64,000 bases of DNA from GCA-2684655 sp045105235 (lineage in GTDB: Bacteria; Planctomycetota; UBA1135; UBA2386). Under the pieces are notes generated by a model that had not been told where the DNA came from, ran no database searches, and saw nothing but the letters and a program-made list of their open reading frames with translations. Below, piece after piece: positions 36,066-43,761 of this stretch. Within the stretch, counting starts at the first letter, position 1. Each line of letters starts with the position of its first letter. Made by a program: the position numbers and the translations under genes. The stretch lies in the NCBI GenBank assembly GCA_045105235.1, contig JBGCDH010000059.1, forward strand, positions 62,001-126,000, written 5' to 3'.

Positions 36066-37703
36066 ATGACCGACTTCAACCGACATCCCGACTCCTATCA
36101 CCACTGGCAGCTAGAGTTCGACGGCGACGTCGCGCACTTGCGCATGAACGTCGACCCCGAGCATCCGTTTGCGGAGGGCTACGATCTCAAGCTCAATAGC
36201 TACGACCTGTCGGTGGACATGGAGCTTGCAGACGCCATTCGGCGCCTGCGCTTTGAGCACCCCAACGTCAAAGCGTTGGTCGTCGGCAGTGGCCAGGAGC
36301 GCGCGTTTTGCGCAGGTGCAAACATCCTGATGCTGAAGAGCAGCTCGCACCCGTTCAAAGTGAACTTCTGTAAGTTCACCAACGAGACGCGGCTGAGCTT
36401 GGAAGACTACAGCGAGCAGTCGGGCGTCAAGTCGATCTGCGCGATCAATGCCGCGTGTGCGGGCGGCGGCTACGAGCTGGCGCTGGCCTGCGACGAGATC
36501 CACCTCGTCAACGACAACAATTCGGCCGTGTCGCTACCAGAAGTGCCGCTGCTCGGCGTTTTGCCCGGCACCGGCGGTCTGACGCGACTCGTTGACAAGC
36601 GCAAGATCCGCCGGGACCGCGCCGACGTGTTTTGCACGATGGCCGAAGGCCTGCGCGGCAAGAAGGCTCTCAAGTGGGACTTCGTCGACGCCATCTGGCC
36701 CAAGTCAAAGTTTCACGACAAGGTCGGCGAACGCGCCAACGAGCTGGCGGCGGCCGCCAAGGACAAGGGCGCGAGCAAGGGCATCGAGCTCAAGCCGGTG
36801 CGCTTTGAAACGCTTGCAGAAGACGGCCAGACGACGCTCAAGTGGGAGCACGTGCAGGTTGTCATCGAGCCCGCCAAGCGGCTGGCGACAATCGCCGTGC
36901 AGGGGCCATCAGGGGAGCAACCGAAGGACGGCGCTGCCTATGTCGCTGCAGGCTGTGACTCGTGGGCGCTCAAGGCATGGCGCGAGCTCGACGATGCGCT
37001 GCTGCAGCTTCGCTTTGACTACGAAGAAGTCGGCCTGGTCGTGCTCGAGACGCGCGGCGACCGTGCGGCTCTGATCCAGGTCGAAAAGGACCTGCTCGCA
37101 AACCGCGACAACTGGCTCTGCCACGAGATCCTGCTGCACATGGCGCGGGTCTGCCGTCGCTTTGACCTGATGGCGCGCTCGACCTACGCGCTTGTCGACC
37201 AGAAGGCGTGCGCCGCAGGCGCGTTCCTGGAGCTGACGATGGCGTGCGATCGCATCTACGCTTTGGACGAAGACGGCGTCGACTTTGTCGTCGGTCCACT
37301 GAGCGACGGCAGCCTGCCGATGAGCCACGGCATTACGCGACTGCACAACCGCTTTTTGGCGACGCCCGAACAGGGCGCCAAGCTCGCCAAGGAGCAGCCG
37401 ACCCTGATCGCGCCCGAAGCCGACGAAGAGGGCCTCGTGACGTTCTTGCTCGACCCGGTCGACTGGGAAGACGACGTGCGCATCGCGCTTGAAGAGCGCG
37501 TCACGATGTCGCCCGACGCCCTTACCGGCATGGAAGCTTCGCTCCGCTTTGGTGGCGCCGAGAACTGCGACAGCAAGATCTTCGGCCGCCTCAGCGCCTG
37601 GCAAAACTGGATCTTTACGCGGCCCAACGCGACCGGCGATGCCGGCGCCTTGACGCGCTATGGCGCGCCGGAAGGCGCCCAGTTTGATTGGCGACGCACG
37701 TAG
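36066..37703 (+). CDS. boxC: Benzoyl-CoA-dihydrodiol lyase BoxC
   Basis: Cytoplasmic enzyme of the aerobic CoA-dependent (box) benzoate pathway. It opens the ring of 2,3-epoxybenzoyl-CoA, giving 3,4-dehydroadipyl-CoA semialdehyde and formate. It is 545 residues, the usual BoxC length, from the ATG at 36066 (MTDFNRHPDSYHHW); upstream in-frame sequence is non-coding leader. Highly characteristic stretches are YDLKLNSYDLSVDMEL, FCAGANILMLKSSSHPF, VNFCKFTNETR, GACAGGGYELALACDE (written here with NAA in place of NGA) and LPEVPLLGVLPGTGGLTR. A second crotonase-like half follows (CAAGAFLELTMACDRIY). boxB follows 116 bp downstream on the same strand, so the two probably share a transcript. Confidence 0.95.
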   Translation: MTDFNRHPDSYHHWQLEFDGDVAHLRMNVDPEHPFAEGYDLKLNSYDLSVDMELADAIRRLRFEHPNVKALVVGSGQERAFCAGANILMLKSSSHPFKVNFCKFTNETRLSLEDYSEQSGVKSICAINAACAGGGYELALACDEIHLVNDNNSAVSLPEVPLLGVLPGTGGLTRLVDKRKIRRDRADVFCTMAEGLRGKKALKWDFVDAIWPKSKFHDKVGERANELAAAAKDKGASKGIELKPVRFETLAEDGQTTLKWEHVQVVIEPAKRLATIAVQGPSGEQPKDGAAYVAAGCDSWALKAWRELDDALLQLRFDYEEVGLVVLETRGDRAALIQVEKDLLANRDNWLCHEILLHMARVCRRFDLMARSTYALVDQKACAAGAFLELTMACDRIYALDEDGVDFVVGPLSDGSLPMSHGITRLHNRFLATPEQGAKLAKEQPTLIAPEADEEGLVTFLLDPVDWEDDVRIALEERVTMSPDALTGMEASLRFGGAENCDSKIFGRLSAWQNWIFTRPNATGDAGALTRYGAPEGAQFDWRRT

Positions 37704-37819
37704 AGCGCCAAGACGCCGGCGCCGTCTATGCGCCGACACCGCAAACACTCTCAGTCAACTGCCAGCAGCCACACCCGCCGGCAAACAACCACTGACCCGA
37801 ACCGAACGGAACGACACCT

Positions 37820-39238
37820 ATGAGCATCGTCGACCTCGAAGCGAAGATCCCGAACAACGTCGGCCTGCGCGACAACAAGCGCCTGATGATGGCGCTCGAA
37901 AAGTGGCAGCCGAAGTTCCTCGACTGGTGGAAGACCGTCGGGCCCACGGACTTCAATGAAAACGAAGTCTACCTGCGCACGGCAGTCGGCGTCGGCAAGG
38001 GTGGCTGGGCGCACTTTGACTACGTCAAGATGCCGGACTACCGCTGGGGCATCTTCCTCGCGGACGGCCCGGAAGATCGCAAGATCCACTTCGGCGACAA
38101 CCTCGGCGCCGACGCCTGGCCGACGGTCCCAGGCGAGTTCCGCAACCGCTTGCGCCGCTTGATTGTGACGCAGGGCGACACCGAGCCGGCATCCGTGGAG
38201 CAGCAGCGCCTGCTCGGCCACAGCTGCCCGTCGCTCTACGACCTGCGTTCGCTGTTCCAGGTCAACGTCGAGGAAGGCCGCCACCTGTGGGCGATGGTCT
38301 ACCTGCTGCAGACCTACTTCGGCGCCGACGGTCGCGACGAAGCCGAAGCGCTGCTCGAGCGCAACAGCGGCGACGAAGACAACCCGCGCATTCTCGAGGC
38401 GTTCAACTACCCGGTCACCAACTGGCTGGACTTCTTCTGCTTCACGACCTTCATGGACCGTGACGGCAAGTACCAGCTGTCTTCGCTCGCCGAGTCGAGC
38501 TTCGACCCGCTGGCGCGCACGACGCAATTCATGCTCGCCGAAGAGGCCTACCACCTCCAGACCGGTGAAAACGGCGTCGGCCGCATCATCAAGCGCACCG
38601 GTGAGATCATGGCCGAGGGCAAGGATCCGCGGAAGGAAGGCGCGATCCCGCTCGACGTCATCCAGCGCTACATCAACTTCTGGTTCACCGGGTCGATGGA
38701 CCTGTTCGGCGGCGAAGATTCGACCAACGCGGCGGAGTCGTTTGCGATGGGCCTCAAGGGTCGCTACCGCGAAAGCGATGGCATCTACAAGGACCCGAAG
38801 GCGCTCGAGGCGATCTACAAGCTCGAAGTGCCCAACGACAACGGCAAGCTCGAGGAGAAGGACATCCCGCTTCGCCGCGCCATGAACGCCGTGCTGCTCG
38901 ACGCCTACATCGCCGACTGCACGCGCATCCTGCAGCGCTGGAACCGCGACCTCAAGAAGCTTGGAATCGACCAGACGGTGTCGCTGCCGAACCGCAAGTT
39001 CAACCGCCACCAGGGCGTCTACGCCGGCTACCGGTTCAACCCGGCCGGCGAGATCATCGATGAGGCAGCCTGGAACAGCCAGCAGGCCACGTGGCTGCCG
39101 ACCCAGGACGACCGCGACTACGTCGACTCGTGCATGGTCAAGGTCACCGAGCCGGGCAAGTTCGCGAACTACATCGCGCCACCAAAGACCGGCCCGAACA
39201 ACCAGCCGGTCGACTTCGAATACGTCAAGGTCAAGTAG
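37820..39238 (+). CDS. boxB: Benzoyl-CoA 2,3-epoxidase oxygenase component BoxB
   Basis: Diiron oxygenase that epoxidises benzoyl-CoA at positions 2,3 using O2 and electrons normally supplied by BoxA. It is 472 residues, as in Azoarcus BoxB. Signature stretches are IPNNVGLRDNK, YVKMPDYRWGIFLA, VTQGDTEPASVEQQR, LFQVNVEEGRHLWAMVYLL and GDEDNPRILEAFN. Probable iron ligands are Glu122, Glu152 and His155 and the later Glu/His of AEEAYHLQTGE. The C-terminal PGKFANYIAPP and NNQPVDFEYVK are also conserved. It lies between boxC and a small [2Fe-2S] ferredoxin. No boxA (reductase) or benzoate-CoA ligase gene is in the window. Confidence 0.95.
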   Translation: MSIVDLEAKIPNNVGLRDNKRLMMALEKWQPKFLDWWKTVGPTDFNENEVYLRTAVGVGKGGWAHFDYVKMPDYRWGIFLADGPEDRKIHFGDNLGADAWPTVPGEFRNRLRRLIVTQGDTEPASVEQQRLLGHSCPSLYDLRSLFQVNVEEGRHLWAMVYLLQTYFGADGRDEAEALLERNSGDEDNPRILEAFNYPVTNWLDFFCFTTFMDRDGKYQLSSLAESSFDPLARTTQFMLAEEAYHLQTGENGVGRIIKRTGEIMAEGKDPRKEGAIPLDVIQRYINFWFTGSMDLFGGEDSTNAAESFAMGLKGRYRESDGIYKDPKALEAIYKLEVPNDNGKLEEKDIPLRRAMNAVLLDAYIADCTRILQRWNRDLKKLGIDQTVSLPNRKFNRHQGVYAGYRFNPAGEIIDEAAWNSQQATWLPTQDDRDYVDSCMVKVTEPGKFANYIAPPKTGPNNQPVDFEYVKVK

Positions 39239-39346
39239 GCTCGACGATCGAATGATGCTGCCGGCTGCGGCTTGATGCCGCCCGGCAGCGAGGCTGAACC
39301 CAAGCACAACACAACCCAATCCCTTGAGAGATAGGGATGCCTGCTC

Positions 39347-39682
39347 ATGAGCAACCGACTCTGTTACGTCTGTGAAGGCGGCGACTGCACCGAGAAGGGC
39401 AGCGGCGATCTATTTGACAAGCTGCGCGACCTCGTCAAGGAGTTCGATCCGGACGAAGAGCGCATCAAGATCCGGCGCTACCCGTGCTTTGGCGCCTGCG
39501 AACAGGGCATCAACGTAACCCTCTTCCCCGACAAGGTCTTCTACAGCACCGTGACCGAGGAAGACCTGGGCGAGATCGTTGCACACATCAAGGGCGAGGC
39601 CGAGCCGGTCGAGCGCCTGACCGGCAAGTGCGAGCCGGACGTCGAGCAGATCATCTGGGACATGCTCGACAGTCCCTACTAG
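39347..39682 (+). CDS. Thioredoxin-like [2Fe-2S] ferredoxin
   Basis: Small cytoplasmic electron carrier of 111 residues. The N-terminus CYVCEGGDC (Cys6, Cys9, Cys14) and the later CFGAC (Cys47, Cys51) give the C-x(n)-C...C-x3-C arrangement of thioredoxin-like [2Fe-2S] ferredoxins, also found in NuoE-type subunits. An acidic C-terminal helix follows. It lies 108 bp after boxB on the same strand. In known box clusters the ferredoxin-like BoxA feeds BoxB. Here this protein is a good candidate for the electron donor or a relay to it, but that is inferred from position only. Confidence 0.8.
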   Translation: MSNRLCYVCEGGDCTEKGSGDLFDKLRDLVKEFDPDEERIKIRRYPCFGACEQGINVTLFPDKVFYSTVTEEDLGEIVAHIKGEAEPVERLTGKCEPDVEQIIWDMLDSPY

Positions 39683-39745
39683 CACGAGCTCTGCTCGAAC
39701 TAGATCTGGCCCTACTAGCACGAGCTCTCCTCGAACTAGATCTGG
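39674..39745. repeat. 36-bp tandem duplication at the ferredoxin gene end
   Basis: Copies at 39674-39709 and 39710-39745 differ at one base. The first copy includes the last codons and stop of the ferredoxin gene. Each copy contains a partial palindrome around GAGCTC, so the transcript end could fold. There is no U-tract. Confidence 0.93.
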
Positions 39746-39898
39746 GCCTGACTCGACTTCGACCTCGCGCGCGCATCGTGCGCACGCTGGCGCCGCCCCG
39801 AAATGCCGGGCGCGCGGAAATCTGGCCAGCCGAGCAAGCTTGTTGCTACGAGCGCACGCATACCATGACGGATACGCATTTTTTTACGCGCACACGTC

Positions 39899-40135
39899 AT
39901 GATTACCGTCACACCAGATGTCATCGATCCCAACGGAAAAGCCACCATCAGCCACGACGGCGACGCACCCAAAACGGTGACGATCACCAGCCAGTCGGGC
40001 GCGACCGCAACCATCGTTGTTCCGGCGGGAGGCAGCGTGAAGTGGGCTCCGCCGGCGGGGTGGACGCAGGCTCGCTTCAACACCCCCGGGTGCCCGGAAG
40101 TAGCCCGCTACATCTCCCGCAGCGCCTCGGCCTAG
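39899..40135 (+). CDS. Small conserved-looking protein of unknown function
   Basis: A 78-residue frame with an ATG start reading MITVTPDVIDPNGKATISHDG, followed by TSQSGATATIVVPAGGSVKWAPP and one cysteine near the C-terminus. Its composition is that of a small beta-strand protein rather than an antisense shadow, and no other gene covers the region. No signal peptide or known motif is seen. It lies 216 bp after the ferredoxin gene. It may be free-standing. Confidence 0.5.
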   Translation: MITVTPDVIDPNGKATISHDGDAPKTVTITSQSGATATIVVPAGGSVKWAPPAGWTQARFNTPGCPEVARYISRSASA

Positions 40136-40385
40136 TGGCCCCGCGCGGCCTTGGCACGGCGACGGGCTGAGTGCAAACCTAGGCGAAGAGACAACGCCGA
40201 GCAGGCAGCCGGGCCTCCGTCCCCTGTCGCCCCCGCGCCGTCGCACGCCCGCCACTTGGCAGCTGTGGCTACGCAGACGCCACGCCGCTGCGGGGACTCG
40301 GCTCGATGACGCCCCGCACCGATTCACACCACACAGCAACTCACCAGACAGCGCCCCAGCGAAAAGCGACTCAGCGAAAAGCGAC
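40136..40385. other. Intergenic region with a 15-bp tandem repeat at its end
   Basis: No gene is recognised. AGCGAAAAGCGACTC occurs twice in tandem at 40358-40372 and 40373-40387, the second copy running into the stop codon of the anti-sigma gene at 40386. Confidence 0.6.
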
Positions 40386-41063
40386 TCAGTCGCGCGAATG
40401 GATCATGCCCTCGAGCTGCTGGGCAATGCTGTCCCGCGCTATGTTCGCGTAGCGCTCGCATCTCGGACTTCTCTGCGCCGCCATCTGCAGCGCGACCCCA
40501 GAGGCGGAAAGAACCGACAAGATTCGGCGCTCACCTTGCGCCCGCAGAGGACCGCGCTGGGCATACAGAGGCGCCAAATCCAGAGCCTGGGAACTCGCTC
40601 GGGGCCGGGCGATTTCGCCATCGAACGCGGCATGGCCACGCGCCAGAAGCTGCGGCGACCAGCTGGCCTGCTGCTGGATCGACGCGAGCAGCTTGACAAC
40701 CTCGCGGTCGAGCTTGCAAACCGCAGCCATCACTCTTTCTTCGTCGTAGATTGCCGGACGCTCAAGAACCAGCAGCGTGCTCAAGAAGTCCAGATCATTG
40801 GTGTTGGTACCCGACCACCTCCAAATGCTGGCTGCAGCCAGCAAGATTGTCGATGCCGCGATCCATCGCTTGGCGTAGAGAGCTCCCCATCGCCGCCGCC
40901 TCGGAGCAGCCTGGCGCTGCCTTGAAGCATCGCTCTCGACCGACGCAATGAAGGCCTCGGACAAGGGCTCCTCGGGACAAAGCTCACGCAGCGCACGATG
41001 CGCCTCGCGGCCGTAGGGCGTTTCGTCCACACCGACGGTTCTGCCGTTCGGGCTAACCATCAT
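40386..41063 (-). CDS. Membrane-anchored anti-sigma-factor-like protein
   Basis: A 225-residue protein that starts at 41063 (a second ATG follows immediately at 41060). GAGG is positioned at about 41068, and the start lies within the end of the sigma-factor gene, so the two are coupled. A short cytoplasmic N-terminal part (REAHRALRELCPEEPLSEAF) is followed by basic residues and a single membrane segment (WIAASTILLAAASIW), then a periplasmic domain. No zinc-binding HxxxCxxC motif is seen. The role as regulator of the upstream sigma factor is inferred from architecture and coupling. Confidence 0.65.
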   Translation of the reverse strand: MMVSPNGRTVGVDETPYGREAHRALRELCPEEPLSEAFIASVESDASRQRQAAPRRRRWGALYAKRWIAASTILLAAASIWRWSGTNTNDLDFLSTLLVLERPAIYDEERVMAAVCKLDREVVKLLASIQQQASWSPQLLARGHAAFDGEIARPRASSQALDLAPLYAQRGPLRAQGERRILSVLSASGVALQMAAQRSPRCERYANIARDSIAQQLEGMIHSRD

Positions 41064-41664
41064 TCGCCTCTTTGGGTAGGGCCAGTGCATCACGTCCGGG
41101 CCGCATCAGGTGCTGCAGCTTTGCCCGAATGCGATTGCGGGCGTTGGCGACCGTGCCTTGGCTCGTGCCCAGTGCAGCGGCGATCTCTGCCGTCTTCGCG
41201 CGGAAGTTTGAGACGCGGTCGGCGGCCAAGACTGCCTGCTGCAGCGGCGACAGATCCGCCAACGCCTTTGCGACGCGGGTATTCATCATGACCTGCTGCG
41301 ATGACGCTTGCTCGGATCGCGTCCCATCCCGCCCTTCGGCTGGCGCCGGCACCGATTCAAGCCAAGCGGAAGGAATGACGTTCAAAGCAGGCTCCCTATT
41401 CGACAGCCGTAAAACTTTACGATAACACACCTTACAGTAGTAAGCCCCCAGACTCAGGGGCGTTGGAAGCCGCTTGGCAGCCTTCCAGACGGCAAGCGCT
41501 CCATCGTGCAGAGCGCTTTCAAAAACGTGACTGTCACGCACAAACGGGCACGACTTGCGCAGCATGCCCATGACTCGAGGCCCATGCTCACGAAGGAGAT
41601 CGCCCACGGCGGAATCGTCCCCCGAGGCCATTTTCGCCAGGATCTGGTCGTCAGTGGGCTTCAC
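41053..41664 (-). CDS. ECF-type RNA polymerase sigma factor
   Basis: A 203-residue protein, GTG start at 41664. The N-terminal half resembles region 2 in form (ILAKMASGDDSAVGDLLREHGPRV, HVFESALHDGALAVWKAAKRL) with a rather divergent core and cysteines in YYCKVCYRKVLRL. The C-terminal half is a clear region 4 (LADLSPLQQAVLAADRVSNFRAKTAEIAAALGTSQGTVANARNRIRAKLQHLM) with the helix-turn-helix. It should direct RNA polymerase to promoters of a surface or stress response, with activity limited by the coupled downstream protein. Confidence 0.8.
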   Translation of the reverse strand: MKPTDDQILAKMASGDDSAVGDLLREHGPRVMGMLRKSCPFVRDSHVFESALHDGALAVWKAAKRLPTPLSLGAYYCKVCYRKVLRLSNREPALNVIPSAWLESVPAPAEGRDGTRSEQASSQQVMMNTRVAKALADLSPLQQAVLAADRVSNFRAKTAEIAAALGTSQGTVANARNRIRAKLQHLMRPGRDALALPKEANDG

Positions 41665-41972
41665 GGAGCCAAGAGTGCGCGATGCAAGAAGACAGCCAGG
41701 CGGATAGGCCGCATCGACTCACTGGTTAGAGCCCACCCTTGTAGCACCAAAACGAAGATTGGCGCTCGAACCGGACGGCCGAATCCAGCACACCATCGAT
41801 CCGCCAAAAAATCGCGTTCCCTGCTAAGGCCGTGGGCATTCGCCATTGAGGACAGCAGCGCACGTATCCAGCACAGCCACAGCAGGGCTCTGCCCAGTCG
41901 AACGCTGGCCGAAGGGCACATCTCTGTTCTGCGGGAAAATGATCGGCTCCTGAGGAGCCGGGCCAGGGGAAG

Positions 41973-42021
41973 GTGGAGAGGCAGAGAGTCGGTGGTGGCC
42001 AAGAATGAGCTGGCCACCACC
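41973..42021. repeat. REP-like hairpin element, copy 1
   Basis: Flank GGTGGAGAGGCAGAGAGT is followed by a perfect 11-bp stem, GGTGGTGGCCA (41991-42001) with TGGCCACCACC (42011-42021), and a 9-base loop. Confidence 0.8.
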
Positions 42022-42198
42022 ATTTATTTCTTGGGTCGAAGGCACGTCACGGCCGGATCCTCAGCGACTGCGCCCCGAGGGAGCGTTCCGTCGACGGCGT
42101 CGGCAGGCGCCCGCTCGAGATTTTTCACATTTCGATACGGACGCCGCCCCCATTCATCGTTCTGACTCTTGGAACGCCCGGTCTCGAAAGAGCTCGGG

Positions 42199-42256
42199 TG
42201 GAGAAGAAAGAGAGGCAGAGAGTATGGTGATGGCCGGGGATGAGCCGGCCATCACC
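42199..42256. repeat. REP-like hairpin element, copy 2
   Basis: The same flank, here with a short insertion, precedes a perfect 12-bp stem, GGTGATGGCCGG (42226-42237) with CCGGCCATCACC (42245-42256), and a 7-base loop. Relative to copy 1 the stem differs by paired changes that keep base pairing. Confidence 0.8.
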
Positions 42257-42347
42257 GTTTTCCGTCGCGTGGCAGCCCCCTGCCAGTCCTTGAGGACTGC
42301 CGATTGCGGCGGCCAGCGGTCCATATGCTGAGCCGAGCCAGACGACC

Positions 42348-43649
42348 TCAGTCGCGCAGGTAGCGTTTGCGGCAAAAGAAGAAGCCATCGTGCAGGTAGT
42401 GCACGAGCAGCGCCGAGAACGCAACCAGGTAGTAGGCCAGCAGGATCGAGCCCGGCCGGTAGAGGCGATTGCCGTCCGCGTCGACCGGCGGCACATCGTG
42501 GCCAAACAGGACGAACTTGCCGTCGCTGGCATACTGCAGCAGCCAGGCAAAGCCGAGCAGCACGGCCACCGCGCCAAGGGTCGCAACGATGGCGGCGCGA
42601 TAGAAGCGCCAGTGCCCGCCCGCCCCCATGTTGCGCGCAAAGAACCCGCTCTCGATCTCGCCCTTGTCGTGGCTGCGACGATTCATCAGCCAGGCGAGGC
42701 CAAGGTACTGAAAGCTGTGCCAGGCGTTTAGCCCCTGAAAGGCGCTGTCGAGGTTGGGCAGCATCGGAATGGCTGAGCCGAAAAACGCCATCGCCACCAC
42801 CAGCCGAAAGCGCTGCGGCACCAGCGTGCCGGCGCGGCGCTCGCGCAGGGACTTGACCGCAAACAGCACGAGGCTGACCACGAACGCCGCCGTGATGACG
42901 ATCCACAGAGCCGAATGCGTCAAGAAGTCCGGTAGCAGCGGCGCCACCCGCCCGATTCGAAAGACGTAGTCGTCGGCCATCGCCGCGCTGCCGGTCACGG
43001 CCGTCACGATCTCTGTTGCCAGCGCATCGGGATTGGCCGCATGGCCGCTGGGGTTGCTCGGATGCACCATCGACATCCGAAAGAACGACGCCGGATACAT
43101 GGCCAGCGCAATCACCGCGATGTCGACGAGGCCCCACACCTGCGACGCGTTCTTGCCGGCACCTTCCGCGTCGGCCGCGCCCGCACGGACCGGCTCGTAG
43201 GCACGCGCCACAAAGATGTGCTGGTGCACGATGTGCACGCCGGCCCAAAAGAAGAAGAACGTCAGCAGGTAGCGGATCGGCGGCGAGCCCGCGATCGTCA
43301 CGTCGAAGAACGCGCTGGTGACGGCGGCGCTGATCACGATCGCCGGCACGCACAGCCCGAGCCACCACAGCACCGGCTCCTGCCGGCGAAAGCCCGGGTT
43401 CAGGTAGGTGCGGGTATAGGTCGCAAAGACGTGCGGGCCGCCGAGCGGCACCATCACGAGCAGCGTGACCAGGTCTTCGGCCGCCGAGACGCCCGCACCC
43501 AGGCTGCGAAACAGGTAGAACGCCAGCACCGGGATCAGGACCAGCCAGGCGCCGCCCGCCACAAACCACCGGTCCCAAAACCGGCTGTGCAGAAATGCGG
43601 GCGCCTTGGACTCGGCCTCGACAGCAACACCAGGAACGAGCGTCGTCAT
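42348..43649 (-). CDS. Multi-pass membrane protein rich in membrane-embedded histidines
   Basis: A 433-residue integral membrane protein with about ten hydrophobic segments (for example WFVAGGAWLVLIPVLAFYL). Histidines recur within or next to them: GGPHVFATYTRTYL, WAGVHIVHQHIFVAR, LNAWHSFQYLGLAWLMNRR and LLVHYLHDGFFF. This pattern resembles membrane metal enzymes such as the Brp/Blh carotenoid oxygenases, but I cannot assign it to that family. A di-iron or haem-binding role is conceivable. It is downstream of, and on the same strand as, the S46 peptidase gene (112 bp). Confidence 0.7.
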   Translation of the reverse strand: MTTLVPGVAVEAESKAPAFLHSRFWDRWFVAGGAWLVLIPVLAFYLFRSLGAGVSAAEDLVTLLVMVPLGGPHVFATYTRTYLNPGFRRQEPVLWWLGLCVPAIVISAAVTSAFFDVTIAGSPPIRYLLTFFFFWAGVHIVHQHIFVARAYEPVRAGAADAEGAGKNASQVWGLVDIAVIALAMYPASFFRMSMVHPSNPSGHAANPDALATEIVTAVTGSAAMADDYVFRIGRVAPLLPDFLTHSALWIVITAAFVVSLVLFAVKSLRERRAGTLVPQRFRLVVAMAFFGSAIPMLPNLDSAFQGLNAWHSFQYLGLAWLMNRRSHDKGEIESGFFARNMGAGGHWRFYRAAIVATLGAVAVLLGFAWLLQYASDGKFVLFGHDVPPVDADGNRLYRPGSILLAYYLVAFSALLVHYLHDGFFFCRKRYLRD

Positions 43650-43761
43650 GACTCAGCGTTCGTGAGTACTGCGAGGGGCGCGCGAGCGCAAGTAGCGCAA
43701 CCAGCGCCACGGGCCCCGGCAGACGGCCGGGCAGCCTGAGCGCGAGAGGGCGGAAGTATCG

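Larger units (their letters stand above)
41665..42347. other. Gene-free region with hairpin repeats
   Basis: About 680 bp without a convincing coding sequence. Open frames here have the composition of chance frames and match nothing I know. The region holds two related hairpin elements (listed separately) and a small hairpin CGGCTCC-TGA-GGAGCCG at 41944-41960. Confidence 0.6.
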
